In this document: positions 8,447 to 18,076 of the stretch, in pieces
Layout: every line of letters starts with the position of its first letter
Position numbering within the stretch: the first letter of the stretch is position 1
Assembly: GCF_004402595.1 (NCBI RefSeq)
Contig: NZ_SOFY01000025.1
Span: 1,299 to 34,646 of the forward strand
Length of the DNA stretch: 33,348 bases
Source of the DNA: Cryobacterium shii
GTDB taxonomy: Bacteria > Actinomycetota > Actinomycetes > Actinomycetales > Microbacteriaceae
Direction: 5' to 3'
Translations under genes and position numbers: made by a program
The notes under the pieces: generated by a model
Database searches by the model: none
What the model saw: only the letters and a program-made list of their open reading frames with translations
What the model was told of the DNA's origin: nothing

Positions 8447-10123
8447 GTGGTCGTTCGCACCGGAGCCGCCCGCTTCACCTGGCGGGACTGGCGGGACTGG
8501 CGGGACTGGCGGGACTGGCGGGACTGGCCCGCCCGGATCGCCGCGACCTGGCGCTCGTCCCTGCAATTCCGCACGGTGACCATCACTGTGGCACTGTCGG
8601 GCATGGCGATCGGCGTGGTCGGGGTCTACGTGTCCGTCAGCGTGGGCAACGACCTCTTCCAATCCCGTCTCAGCCAGGTCCTGGTCGATTCGAGCCGGGC
8701 GACCGCCGCCGCGCAGGGCATCTTCGACGCCTCCGACGCCGCGGACCGGGTGGAGGTGCAGGCACTGGTCGGTTCCGCCCGCACCCTGATCACCGCGGCG
8801 TCCTCGAGCCAGCTGATCGCCATCTTCCGCGTGCCCGGGCAGGACGCCTCGACCGTGGCTCCCCAGGATTCCTCCTCCTTCGGCGATTCGAACGGAGTCA
8901 TCACGAGCGATCTCCGCTCCTCCGTGCAGGACAACGCCGGGGAACAGTTCTGGCAGTCGGTGACGCTCGCGACGGATGACGGCGGGCAGGCCCCGGGGAT
9001 CGTCGTCGGGTCGCAGATCGCGGTCCCGGTCGCCGGCCGGTACGAGCTCTACATCGGCTACAGCCTGGCCGACGCCGAGTCGACGCTGCTCTTCGTGCAG
9101 CGCACCCTCGGCGTGGCGGGCCTGATCCTGATCCTGCTGATCGGCGGGGTGACCTGGATCGTCGTGCGCTTCGTGGTGACGCCCATCCGCGTTGCGGCCG
9201 CCACCAGCCAGAGGCTCGCCTCCGGTGACCTCGGCGTCCGGATCCCGGAGAAGGGGGAGGACGTCATCGCGACCCTTGCCCGGTCGTTCAACGGGATGGC
9301 GGACAGCATGCAGAGCCAGATCAAGGAGCTTGCGGACCTCTCCGAGGTGCAGCAGCGCTTCGTGTCCGACGTCTCCCATGAACTCCGCACCCCGCTGACC
9401 ACCATCCGGCTGGCCGGCGACGTGCTCTACGACCAGCGGTCCACCTTCCCGCCGGCCATCGAACGCACTGCCGAACTCCTGCACACCCAGGTCGAACGGT
9501 TCGAACTGCTGCTGAGCGACCTGCTCGAGATCAGCAAGTACGACGCGGGCTCCGTGCAGCTGGAGACCGAGCCGACCAACCTGGTGCACCTCGCCGAGGA
9601 CGCCATCGACGGTCTGCGATCCCTGGGTGAGTCGAAGGGCACCGATCTCATGCTGGTCGCGCCGGGCGGGCATCTGGACGCCGAGGTCGACCCCCGCCGC
9701 ATCCGTCGGATCATGCACAACCTGATCGGCAACGCGATCGAGCACGGGGAGGGCCGGCCCATCATCGTGTCCGTCGACAGCAACGAAAGCGCCGTGGCGC
9801 TGTCCGTGCGTGACTACGGGATGGGCATGAGCCCGGCCGAGATGGCTCACGTCTTCGACCGGTTCTGGCGCGCCGACCCGTCCCGCAAGCGCACCATCGG
9901 CGGCACGGGTCTCGGCCTGTCCATCTCCCTCGAGGACGCGGTCGTACACGGCGGCTGGCTGCAGGTCTGGTCCCGGCCGGGTGAAGGGTCCTGTTTCCGG
10001 CTGACCCTGCCCCGACTGGCGAACGGCGAGTTGTCGACGTCGCCGAGCCCGCTGCCGCCGGACGATGCCGGGGCGGCGAGTCCCGCCGCCGTCCTCCGCG
10101 GAACGGAGGAGAACGATGCATGA
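8447..10123 (+). CDS. mtrB: MtrB, sensor histidine kinase
   Basis: A 558-residue membrane kinase partnering MtrA. A basic, tryptophan-rich cytoplasmic leader (1-43) carries five WRD repeats. TM1 spans about 44-66, an extracytoplasmic sensor about 67-220, TM2 about 222-244 and HAMP about 245-298. The HisKA domain has phosphoacceptor His311 in FVSDVSHELRTPLTTIRL. The ATPase domain has the N box NLIGNAIEHG, the G1 box DYGMGMSPAEM and the G2 box GGTGLGLSIS. An acidic/proline tail follows. The kinase senses envelope or septal state and controls MtrA; LpqB is known to modulate it. The GTG at 8447 follows the mtrA stop by seven bases and has no clear Shine-Dalgarno. The gene ends within the lpqB start. 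Confidence 0.94.
   Translation: MVVRTGAARFTWRDWRDWRDWRDWRDWPARIAATWRSSLQFRTVTITVALSGMAIGVVGVYVSVSVGNDLFQSRLSQVLVDSSRATAAAQGIFDASDAADRVEVQALVGSARTLITAASSSQLIAIFRVPGQDASTVAPQDSSSFGDSNGVITSDLRSSVQDNAGEQFWQSVTLATDDGGQAPGIVVGSQIAVPVAGRYELYIGYSLADAESTLLFVQRTLGVAGLILILLIGGVTWIVVRFVVTPIRVAAATSQRLASGDLGVRIPEKGEDVIATLARSFNGMADSMQSQIKELADLSEVQQRFVSDVSHELRTPLTTIRLAGDVLYDQRSTFPPAIERTAELLHTQVERFELLLSDLLEISKYDAGSVQLETEPTNLVHLAEDAIDGLRSLGESKGTDLMLVAPGGHLDAEVDPRRIRRIMHNLIGNAIEHGEGRPIIVSVDSNESAVALSVRDYGMGMSPAEMAHVFDRFWRADPSRKRTIGGTGLGLSISLEDAVVHGGWLQVWSRPGEGSCFRLTLPRLANGELSTSPSPLPPDDAGAASPAAVLRGTEENDA
8480..8528 (+). repeat. Five-copy 9-base tandem repeat inside mtrB
   Basis: Five identical copies of TGGCGGGAC run from 8480 to 8524, followed by a partial copy. 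Each unit encodes Trp-Arg-Asp, residues 12-26 of MtrB, ending in Trp27. The unit is three codons long, so copy-number change by slippage would keep the frame open and alter only the length of the juxtamembrane leader. Confidence 0.95.
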
Positions 10124-11801
10124 CCGCACCCGATTCCTGGGCGCACTGGCCGTGTGCGCGCTGCTGCTGACCGGATGCTCCGGCATCCCGAGCGAGGGCG
10201 GGGTACGAGCCGGCCAGGCCGCGCAGCCCGGCTCCACGCCGGCGCCCGTCTTCCTGCCGTCCCGGCCGCAGAAGGACGCCAGCCCCGAAGGGATCCTGCG
10301 CGGCTTCATCGACGCCGCCACCAGCCCGGAGAACGACTACGCGATCGCCCGGGAGTTCCTGGCGCCGAACTACAGCGGCGCGTGGGAGCCAGACACCGGT
10401 GTGACCATCGACGACGGAACCGGCCGCAGCATCGTCGCGGTGGGAGACACCCAGCAGATGCAGTTCTCGGTCAACCCGGTCGCCGAGGTCGACGCGGCCG
10501 GTGAGTACCGCGAGATGGAGTCCTCCGCGGCGGTCTCCCTTCGCTACCAGTTCGTGCAGGTCGGCGGGCAGTGGCGGATCAGCGCGGCACCGAACGGCAC
10601 GGTGATCGACCGGAACATCTTCGGTGACGTGTTCACCTCCCAGGCCCTCTACTTCTTCGACCCGGGCTACGCCTATCTGGTGCCCGACCTGCGCTGGTAC
10701 CCGCGCGGGGCGGCCACCCTGACGAAGATCGTCAACGGCCTGCTCGGCGGACCCAGTCCATGGCTCAGCAAGGCCGTCTCGACGGCTTTCCCGGACGGCA
10801 CCAAGCTCACAGCGGATGCCGTTCAGGTCGTCGCGCGGGACGCCAAGGTCGACCTCAACAGCGAAGCCCTCAACGCCGACCGGGTCACCCTGCAGCGGAT
10901 GGAGGCCCAGCTCCGCGCCAGCCTGCCGCCCGGGCTGACCGTGAGCATCACCATCAACCGCAACTCGCAGGAGATCGGCGACCTGGGCGCCAGCGCCCCG
11001 GCCCTGAACCCCCGCGTCGACGCCCGGGCGCTGATCCTCCGGGAGGGGGAATTCGGCTTCCTCGCCGCGACCGGCAAGGCCATCACGTCCATCCCAGGCC
11101 TATCGGAGACGGTCGTTTCCCTGAACCCGACCGCCGTCGTGCTCTCGCCGGGCCAGACGATGGCGGCTGTCCTGGCCGCCGGGGGCGTGTACGGGGTGCG
11201 GGTCGGCGACGACCCCGTACTGCTCGACCCGCGTGCGGGCCTGATCCCGCCCGCGGTGGACAACTTCGGGTTCGTCTGGTCCGTGCCGTCGAGCCGGCCG
11301 GGGGAGCTGTTCGTGTACGGGCTGAACGGGGACGCCGTCGCCGTGCCGACGCCCTGGTCGGAAGCCTCGGCGATCCAGTCGCTGCGGGTGTCGCGGGACG
11401 GCACCCGGCTGATCGCTCTCCTCCGGAACGGGACGGACACGCGGTTCGTCGTCGTGGCGATCACCCGGGAGAAGAACATGCCGGTCTCCCTCGGCGACGC
11501 GGTGCAGCTGGCCTCCGAGGCCGGTGTCCCCGTCGACGCAACCTGGATCGACGAGCTCACGGTGGCCTACCTGAACCGGTTGTCGAGCGGAGAGGAACGG
11601 ATCGTGACCCAGCAGCTCGGCGGCGTCAGCGCCCGCCTCGAGTCCGCGCCGGACAGCACCGGGATCGTCGGCAGCAACAGCCTGCGCGACCTCCGGGCGA
11701 TCTCGTCCACCGGGGGGCTCCTGGTGCAACGCGGGGTCGGCTGGCAGGAACGCCTCGGCGGTCTGACCCTCCTGGCCACCCAGCAGGGCATCGGCGGGTA
11801 G
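10116..11801 (+). CDS. lpqB: LpqB, lipoprotein of the MtrAB system
   Basis: A 561-residue exported lipoprotein. The signal peptide ends in the lipobox LLTGC with lipidated Cys21, so the mature protein is anchored outside the membrane. An N-terminal domain (about 50-170) is followed by a GerMN domain (about 200-300; GLLGGPSPWLSKAVSTAFP). A long beta-propeller-like C-terminal half completes it. LpqB interacts with the MtrB sensor and influences MtrA phosphorylation in mycobacteria and Streptomyces. The ATG at 10116 overlaps the mtrB stop by eight bases and has a strong GGAGGA at 10105-10110, which fixes the start; a longer open frame upstream is not needed. Length is usual for the family. Confidence 0.93.
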   Translation: MHDRTRFLGALAVCALLLTGCSGIPSEGGVRAGQAAQPGSTPAPVFLPSRPQKDASPEGILRGFIDAATSPENDYAIAREFLAPNYSGAWEPDTGVTIDDGTGRSIVAVGDTQQMQFSVNPVAEVDAAGEYREMESSAAVSLRYQFVQVGGQWRISAAPNGTVIDRNIFGDVFTSQALYFFDPGYAYLVPDLRWYPRGAATLTKIVNGLLGGPSPWLSKAVSTAFPDGTKLTADAVQVVARDAKVDLNSEALNADRVTLQRMEAQLRASLPPGLTVSITINRNSQEIGDLGASAPALNPRVDARALILREGEFGFLAATGKAITSIPGLSETVVSLNPTAVVLSPGQTMAAVLAAGGVYGVRVGDDPVLLDPRAGLIPPAVDNFGFVWSVPSSRPGELFVYGLNGDAVAVPTPWSEASAIQSLRVSRDGTRLIALLRNGTDTRFVVVAITREKNMPVSLGDAVQLASEAGVPVDATWIDELTVAYLNRLSSGEERIVTQQLGGVSARLESAPDSTGIVGSNSLRDLRAISSTGGLLVQRGVGWQERLGGLTLLATQQGIGG

Positions 11802-11887
11802 CTCCTCCACCGCCGCGCGGTGCCCCCGGCCCGCACAGGTCGGGGCCGCCGGACGCGCTCCGACGCGCCGGGGCGCACGCTGGCCGG

Positions 11888-12565
11888 ATGAGGAGACCGG
11901 ATCAAGCGGTGCGGGCCGCCCTCGACGCGTGGGCCGTGGTCATGCCCACCGTCTGCAGCGGCTGCGACGCCCCGGACCGCGCCCTGTGCCCCGCCTGCCG
12001 CCAGGCGTTGCTCCCGGCCGTGCATTCCTCCGAACGGCTGGGAGTGAGCATGTGGTCCGCCCTCGACTACACCGGAGTGCCCCGGCGCGTGCTGGGCGCC
12101 TTCAAGGACGGTGGGCGAACGGATGCCGCCGGCGCGCTCGCGGTGCCGCTGCGGGCGGCCATCGTCGCCGCCCTCGCCGCCCAACCGGAGCCGGGCATCC
12201 ATCTGGTCACCATTCCCTCGTCCCGGGGCGCGTGGCGCAGCCGGGGCTACCACCCGGTGGAGTTGCTGCTGAGGCGGGCCGGGCTGCGCGCCAGCGGGGT
12301 GCTCAGGCCCTCCGCGGAGACGGTCGACCAGGTGGGTCTCGGCATCGAGGCCCGACGCCGCAACCGGGCCGGGTCGCTGACCGCCAGGCGGCCGCTCGGC
12401 GGTTTTCGGTGCCTGATCGTCGACGATATCCTGACCACCGGCGCCACCGTCCTCGAGGCGCGACGCGCCGTGCTGGATGCCGGCGGGCAGGTGGTCGGAG
12501 TGGCAACAGTGGCGGAAACACGGCGTCGTCATCCGGTCACCGGAGGTTCATCTGAAACTCGTTGA
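11888..12565 (+). CDS. comF: ComF family phosphoribosyltransferase-like protein
   Basis: A 225-residue protein with an N-terminal zinc-ribbon-like region (Cys23, Cys26, Cys34, Cys37 in CSGCDAPDRALCPACRQ) and a type I phosphoribosyltransferase fold. The PRPP loop is LIVDDILTTGATVLEA near residue 180. ComF proteins are associated with DNA uptake in naturally competent bacteria, where they help post-entry single-strand handling, but in Actinobacteria the family occurs widely without shown competence. It follows lpqB by 86 bases, a gap showing GC-rich sequence and no clear promoter. The ATG at 11888 was chosen because upstream sequence in this frame overlaps lpqB and is arginine- and proline-rich shadow. 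Corresponds to Rv3242c. Confidence 0.88.
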   Translation: MRRPDQAVRAALDAWAVVMPTVCSGCDAPDRALCPACRQALLPAVHSSERLGVSMWSALDYTGVPRRVLGAFKDGGRTDAAGALAVPLRAAIVAALAAQPEPGIHLVTIPSSRGAWRSRGYHPVELLLRRAGLRASGVLRPSAETVDQVGLGIEARRRNRAGSLTARRPLGGFRCLIVDDILTTGATVLEARRAVLDAGGQVVGVATVAETRRRHPVTGGSSETR

Positions 12566-12624
12566 CAAAAGCTGTGACTTATCCGGCGCACCGGGCTACG
12601 GTAATCATAAAGGCGCGTAATAAT

Positions 12625-12658
12625 CGCCCAGATATGGGCGGTTCGCCAGATCTGGAGG
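12625..12658 (+). promoter_or_regulatory. hpf leader with two dyads, the second covering the ribosome site
   Basis: The 98-base gap before hpf contains the hairpin CGCCCA-GATA-TGGGCG at 12625-12640. It also contains the perfect palindrome CCAGATCTGG at 12646-12655. The palindrome overlaps the GGAGG ribosome site (12654-12658), five bases before the ATG. The region is A/T-richer than its surroundings. A TTGACA at 12562-12567 overlaps the comF stop, but I found no well-spaced -10. The dyads could be an RNA structure controlling ribosome access or a protein operator. Confidence 0.45.
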
Positions 12659-12663
12659 TCGTC

Positions 12664-13362
12664 ATGGAAACAAACATCGTGGGACGAAACCTGGGGATCA
12701 CCGATCGTTTTCGGGAGTATGCCACCGAGAAGGCCGAGAAGGTCGCCGGCCTCGCGGACAAGGCCCTGGCTCTTGAAATCAAGCTGAGTCGGCACCGTGA
12801 GAAGAACGGGTCCACCGGAAATGACCGGGTCGAGTTGACCCTGATCGGCAAGGGTCCGATCGTTCGGGCCGAGGCGGACGGTTCCGACAAGTACGCCGCC
12901 TTCGACGTCGCGCTGGGCCGGTTGCTCGAGCGCGTGCGCCGGGCGAAGGACCGCCAGAAGGTGCACCGCGGCGGAGCCCACCGGCCGATCTCGCTGCACG
13001 ACGCGGCATCCGTCGACTTCAGCGTCGTCGACATCAAGCCGGCCGACGCCGAGACCCTCGAGCGCGTGCGCACCGGGGCGATCAACATCGTCACCGATGA
13101 GGAAGCCGCGGCACCGGCAGAGGAGCCGGCCGAGGTCTACAGCCCGGTCGTCATCCGCCGCAAGGTGTTCGCCGCGTCCCCGATGACCGTCGACGATGCC
13201 CTGTACTTCATGGAACTCGTCGGGCACGACTTCTACCTGTTCCAGGACGCCGAGACGAAGCGCCCCAGCGTCGTCTACCGACGCAAGGGCTGGGACTACG
13301 GCGTCATCGAACTGGACGAGAACGCCGAAGAGGGCGGAGCGGCCGTGCAGTCGGCCGGATAA
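12664..13362 (+). CDS. hpf: Long-form hibernation promoting factor
   Basis: A 232-residue ribosome-associated hibernation factor. The N-terminal RaiA/HPF domain (1-105) begins METNIVGRNLGITDRFREYA and binds near the decoding and mRNA channel. A linker rich in alanine and glutamate (about 150-160) joins the C-terminal dimerisation domain (about 160-225; PMTVDDALYFMELVGHDFYLFQDAET). The long form dimerises 70S ribosomes into 100S particles in stationary phase. GGAGG at 12654-12658 sets the ATG at 12664; the open frame upstream to 12562 is not translated from a plausible site. It lies between comF and secA, as in Mycobacterium (Rv3241c). Expression probably responds to growth phase through the structured leader (inference). 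Confidence 0.93.
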   Translation: METNIVGRNLGITDRFREYATEKAEKVAGLADKALALEIKLSRHREKNGSTGNDRVELTLIGKGPIVRAEADGSDKYAAFDVALGRLLERVRRAKDRQKVHRGGAHRPISLHDAASVDFSVVDIKPADAETLERVRTGAINIVTDEEAAAPAEEPAEVYSPVVIRRKVFAASPMTVDDALYFMELVGHDFYLFQDAETKRPSVVYRRKGWDYGVIELDENAEEGGAAVQSAG

Positions 13363-13385
13363 CGCAGCCTCTGACCAACTAGCCT

Positions 13386-13394
13386 TGTTATAGT
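13386..13394 (+). promoter_or_regulatory. Candidate extended -10 promoter for secA
   Basis: TGT followed by TATAGT (13389-13394) matches an extended -10 element and lies about 80 bases upstream of the secA start, just after the hpf stop. A good -35 at normal spacing is not visible, which an extended -10 can tolerate. It would give secA an independent transcript with a leader of about 75 bases. Confidence 0.45.
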
Positions 13395-13435
13395 TGCCGA
13401 ATATCGGTCGCTGCAAGCGTCCGACGACGACGACA

Positions 13436-13451
13436 GGCGTGTGCACACGCC
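13436..13451. repeat. 16-base perfect palindrome in the secA leader
   Basis: GGCGTGTGCACACGCC is a perfect eight-base-per-arm dyad with no loop, ending 24 bases before the secA GTG. It could be a dimeric repressor operator or an mRNA hairpin near the ribosome site (GGAG at 13464-13467). Confidence 0.6.
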
Positions 13452-13475
13452 GTGACGACTAGTGGAGTGCATTTC

Positions 13476-16280
<2,805 letters not shown>

Positions 16281-16300
16281 CACCCGCCGGGTCGTGGAAG

Positions 16301-16336
16301 AACGCCCTCGTCCCTGCGACGAGGGCGTTTTTTCTT
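16301..16336. terminator. Strong intrinsic terminator after secA
   Basis: A perfect 12-base stem (AACGCCCTCGTC with its complement at 16318-16329), a five-base loop and a run of six T (16328-16333). It ends the secA transcript. The other strand also shows a pyrimidine run after the hairpin, so it probably serves the convergent Rv3235-like gene, whose stop is 11 bases away. Confidence 0.93.
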
Positions 16337-16346
16337 CAGCTGCGAG

Positions 16347-16793
16347 TCACAGCACGTTGATCGCGCTGGCCCGCCAGCGCTTGTCCAAACCCTCCAACCG
16401 GATCGCCACCGCGCGCACCCTCACCTTGCTGTGCACGATCACCACGGCCTCGATCACGCCGTCCCGTGGCTCCGAGATGGTGACCCGGCCGATCGTGATG
16501 GCTGGTCGCTGGGCCCGCTGCCCCTTGACGGCGCGTGCCCGGGCGGAGAGGACGACCCGTTTGAGCAGGTGCCGGTAGACGTCGTCGCTGACCCACCGGG
16601 CGAGCTGGTCGAGTTCCCTCGCTCCGGCCAGGACCTCGATCACGCAGCGCGCGAGGTTGATCAGGAGCGGTTCCGGGTCGGGCAGCTGGGCCCGGGAACT
16701 CGGCTGATGGCCGAAGAAGTCATCGGCCTGGAATTTCTCGCCGCGGGAGCGGGAGGCGGGGGTCTGTGCCGTGCTGGCGGCTGGATCGCTCAT
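16347..16793 (-). CDS. Rv3235 family protein (DUF6459-like)
   Basis: A 148-residue soluble protein matching the actinobacterial Rv3235 family, which is regularly found next to secA. The N-terminal 45 residues are polar and likely disordered. The conserved body includes NLARCVIEVLAGARELDQLARWVSDDVYRHLLKR, then the strand-rich GRVTISEPRDGVIEAVVIVH and a C-terminal AIRLEGLDKRWRASAINVL. This pattern resembles a helical segment followed by a small beta sheet. No biochemical function is known. A GGAGGAG immediately upstream supports the ATG at 16793. The conserved link with secA suggests, but does not show, a role in export or envelope growth. Confidence 0.82.
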   Translation of the reverse strand: MSDPAASTAQTPASRSRGEKFQADDFFGHQPSSRAQLPDPEPLLINLARCVIEVLAGARELDQLARWVSDDVYRHLLKRVVLSARARAVKGQRAQRPAITIGRVTISEPRDGVIEAVVIVHSKVRVRAVAIRLEGLDKRWRASAINVL

Positions 16794-16879
16794 GACTCCT
16801 CCGGGTGCGTGAGTCCGCCGGCCGTGACAGGGTCTGCGCGGGCCGTCGGGTGGTGCCGGCGTTCGGGTGGATCACCGGA

Positions 16880-16898
16880 CACCCCCGCAGTGGGGGTG
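16880..16898. repeat. Hairpin in the gap upstream of the Rv3235-like gene
   Basis: CACCCCC-GCAGT-GGGGGTG forms a seven-base stem inside the 211-base gap between two divergent genes. It lies about 90 bases upstream of the Rv3235-like start. There is no T run, so it is not a terminator. It could be a leader structure or an operator. Confidence 0.35.
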
Positions 16899-16942
16899 GA
16901 GTCCTTGGGCGCTACTCAACCAGCTGGGCAGCATGGTGTCGA

Positions 16943-16956
16943 GGGCTTATAAGCCC
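16943..16956. repeat. 14-base perfect palindrome next to a DnaA box
   Basis: GGGCTTATAAGCCC is a perfect dyad directly abutting the DnaA-box sequence that follows. It lies about 50 bases upstream of the start of the 198-aa gene, in a position suited to an operator. Its A/T centre stands out in GC-rich surroundings. Confidence 0.6.
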
Positions 16957-16965
16957 TGTGGATAA
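16957..16965 (-). promoter_or_regulatory. Perfect DnaA box (TTATCCACA on the minus strand)
   Basis: The plus strand reads TGTGGATAA, the exact complement of the consensus DnaA box. It lies 40 bases before the likely leaderless start of the 198-aa gene. An identical 11-base match (CTGTGGATAAC) occurs again at 17997-18007. Whether DnaA binds here is not shown by sequence alone. Confidence 0.6.
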
Positions 16966-17004
16966 CCGGAGCGATCCGTCGGTGGCGGGCGCTAGCTTCG
17001 GTGT

Positions 17005-17601
17005 GTGCGCTGGGACAATCTGTTCGACGATCTCGAGGGGCAGCTCGAACACGAGCTGAACGCCGAGGAGACTGACCTGCGCGCGGAAGAGGAACGGCTC
17101 CGACTCGGCCGGCTCTCCCTGCGCAACCGGCTGACCGGTCTGGCGCGAGCCTCGGGCCTCGGGGCCGGCGTGCTCCGGGTGGTGCTGGCGTCGGGGGAGA
17201 CGCTGACCCTCCGACCGACGACGTTCGGCCGGGACTGGCTGGCCGCGGACCTCCTCGACGCGGGGTCCACGGGCGCGCAGTGTGTCCTCCCGCTCGCGGC
17301 GGTCGCCGGGGTGATCGTGCGACGCGACGAGATCCCCGACTCGCTCGTCACCGAGCCGGAATCGGCCGTGCGGCTCGTCGACCGCATCGGGCTGCCCTTC
17401 GTGCTCCGCGACCTGTGCCGGCGGCGCGCGAACATCGAGGTGCACACGCGTTCCGGGCCGCTCCGCGGAACCATCGACCGGGTCGGCCGTGATCACGTCG
17501 ACCTGGCGGTGCACGCAGCGGGAACGCTGCGCCGGGAGTCGGCGGTGCACCAGTACCGGATTGTGCCGATCACCGAGATTCAGCTCGTGCGGTTGCCCTA
17601 G
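17005..17601 (+). CDS. Conserved-looking hypothetical protein with small beta-barrel-like end
   Basis: A 198-residue soluble protein I do not recognise as a named family. The N-terminus is an acidic coiled-coil-like helix (about 1-45; DNLFDDLEGQLEHELNAEE and RAEEERLRLGRLSLRNRL). Two similar strand-rich halves follow, each pairing a V.LASGETLTLRPTTFGRDWLAADL-type strand set with a regulatory-looking turn. The second half (TRSGPLRGTIDRVGRDHVDL, ending VPITEIQLVRL) resembles an SH3/Sm-like barrel. The GTG at 17005 has TAGCTT eight bases upstream of its second base and no ribosome site, suggesting a leaderless mRNA. Its stop codon shares four bases with the stop of the convergent HTH gene. Neighbours (HTH, SAF, CpaE-like) hint at a shared but unknown role. 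Confidence 0.75.
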   Translation: MRWDNLFDDLEGQLEHELNAEETDLRAEEERLRLGRLSLRNRLTGLARASGLGAGVLRVVLASGETLTLRPTTFGRDWLAADLLDAGSTGAQCVLPLAAVAGVIVRRDEIPDSLVTEPESAVRLVDRIGLPFVLRDLCRRRANIEVHTRSGPLRGTIDRVGRDHVDLAVHAAGTLRRESAVHQYRIVPITEIQLVRLP

Positions 17602-17945
17602 CGGTCGTCCATTCCCCGCGTGACGTCACTGTCGGGGCGGATGATGGTGCCGCCGGACAGCTCGGGGATGTTGCCGAAGTCGGATTGCTGCCACAGGGAC
17701 ATGCGCCGGGCCTCCTCGTACTTGGCCTCGATGAAGGACTCGAGGACCACGCGCTCGACCCGCCATACCCCGGCCGGGCCGGTACCGACAGCGCCGACGG
17801 TGGTGGCAGCGCCGAGCCGGATGGCCGGGAGCTCGCCGGTGCGCACCAGCTCCAGCACCTCGCCCACCGACAACGACAGGATCTCGGCCGTGTCGGCGAC
17901 GGTGAGGAAACGTCCCACACCGGTGGCACCCGCTGAATCGTTCAT
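17598..17945 (-). CDS. Excisionase-type helix-turn-helix protein
   Basis: A 115-residue protein with an N-terminal HTH of the excisionase/MerR-like kind (about 12-45): FLTVADTAEILSLSVGEVLELVRTGELPAIRLG. The wing-like strand VWRVERVVLESFIEAKYEEARRMS ends the fold. A polar tail of about 35 residues follows. Such proteins bind DNA; in Actinobacteria, stand-alone members near division and envelope genes are likely regulators rather than phage excisionases, and no integrase is nearby. The ATG at 17945 is preceded by CATAAT seven bases upstream, suggesting a leaderless message. It is divergent from the SAF/CpaE-like pair, which it might regulate (inference), and its stop overlaps that of the convergent 198-aa gene. 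Confidence 0.8.
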   Translation of the reverse strand: MNDSAGATGVGRFLTVADTAEILSLSVGEVLELVRTGELPAIRLGAATTVGAVGTGPAGVWRVERVVLESFIEAKYEEARRMSLWQQSDFGNIPELSGGTIIRPDSDVTRGMDDR

Positions 17946-17997
17946 GGAAACGATTATGCGTCTCCGCGTGATCGCAGTGGGCAGGGCGGGTTGCGGC

Positions 17998-18006
17998 TGT
18001 GGATAA
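17998..18006 (-). promoter_or_regulatory. Second perfect DnaA box (TTATCCACA on the minus strand)
   Basis: The same TGTGGATAA sequence, in the same orientation and with identical flanking C on both sides, as at 16957-16965. It lies between the divergent HTH and SAF-domain genes, about 70 bases before the SAF start. GGATAACT could alternatively be read as a -10-like element of the SAF/CpaE-like operon, so the promoter reading must be kept open. Confidence 0.6.
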
Positions 18007-18076
18007 CTCTCCCGCGTGGGGGAGAAGACGACGACGATGGACTCACGGACACCCCATCGAACGGGAGGCAGGCGTG

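Noticed and set aside
8267..10321. A 684-codon minus-strand open frame opposite mtrB and part of lpqB
   Set aside because: Shadow of well-supported genes; no family motifs.
11888..12565. comF as proof of natural competence
   Set aside because: No other competence genes are in the window, and the family is widespread in Actinobacteria without demonstrated DNA uptake.
12562..12567. TTGACA at the comF stop as the -35 of an hpf promoter
   Set aside because: No -10 element at 16-19 bases downstream; likely coincidental overlap with the stop codon region.
17598..17945. Excisionase-type HTH as a sign of an integrated element
   Set aside because: No integrase, attachment-site repeat or composition change nearby; such HTH proteins are common core regulators in Actinobacteria.
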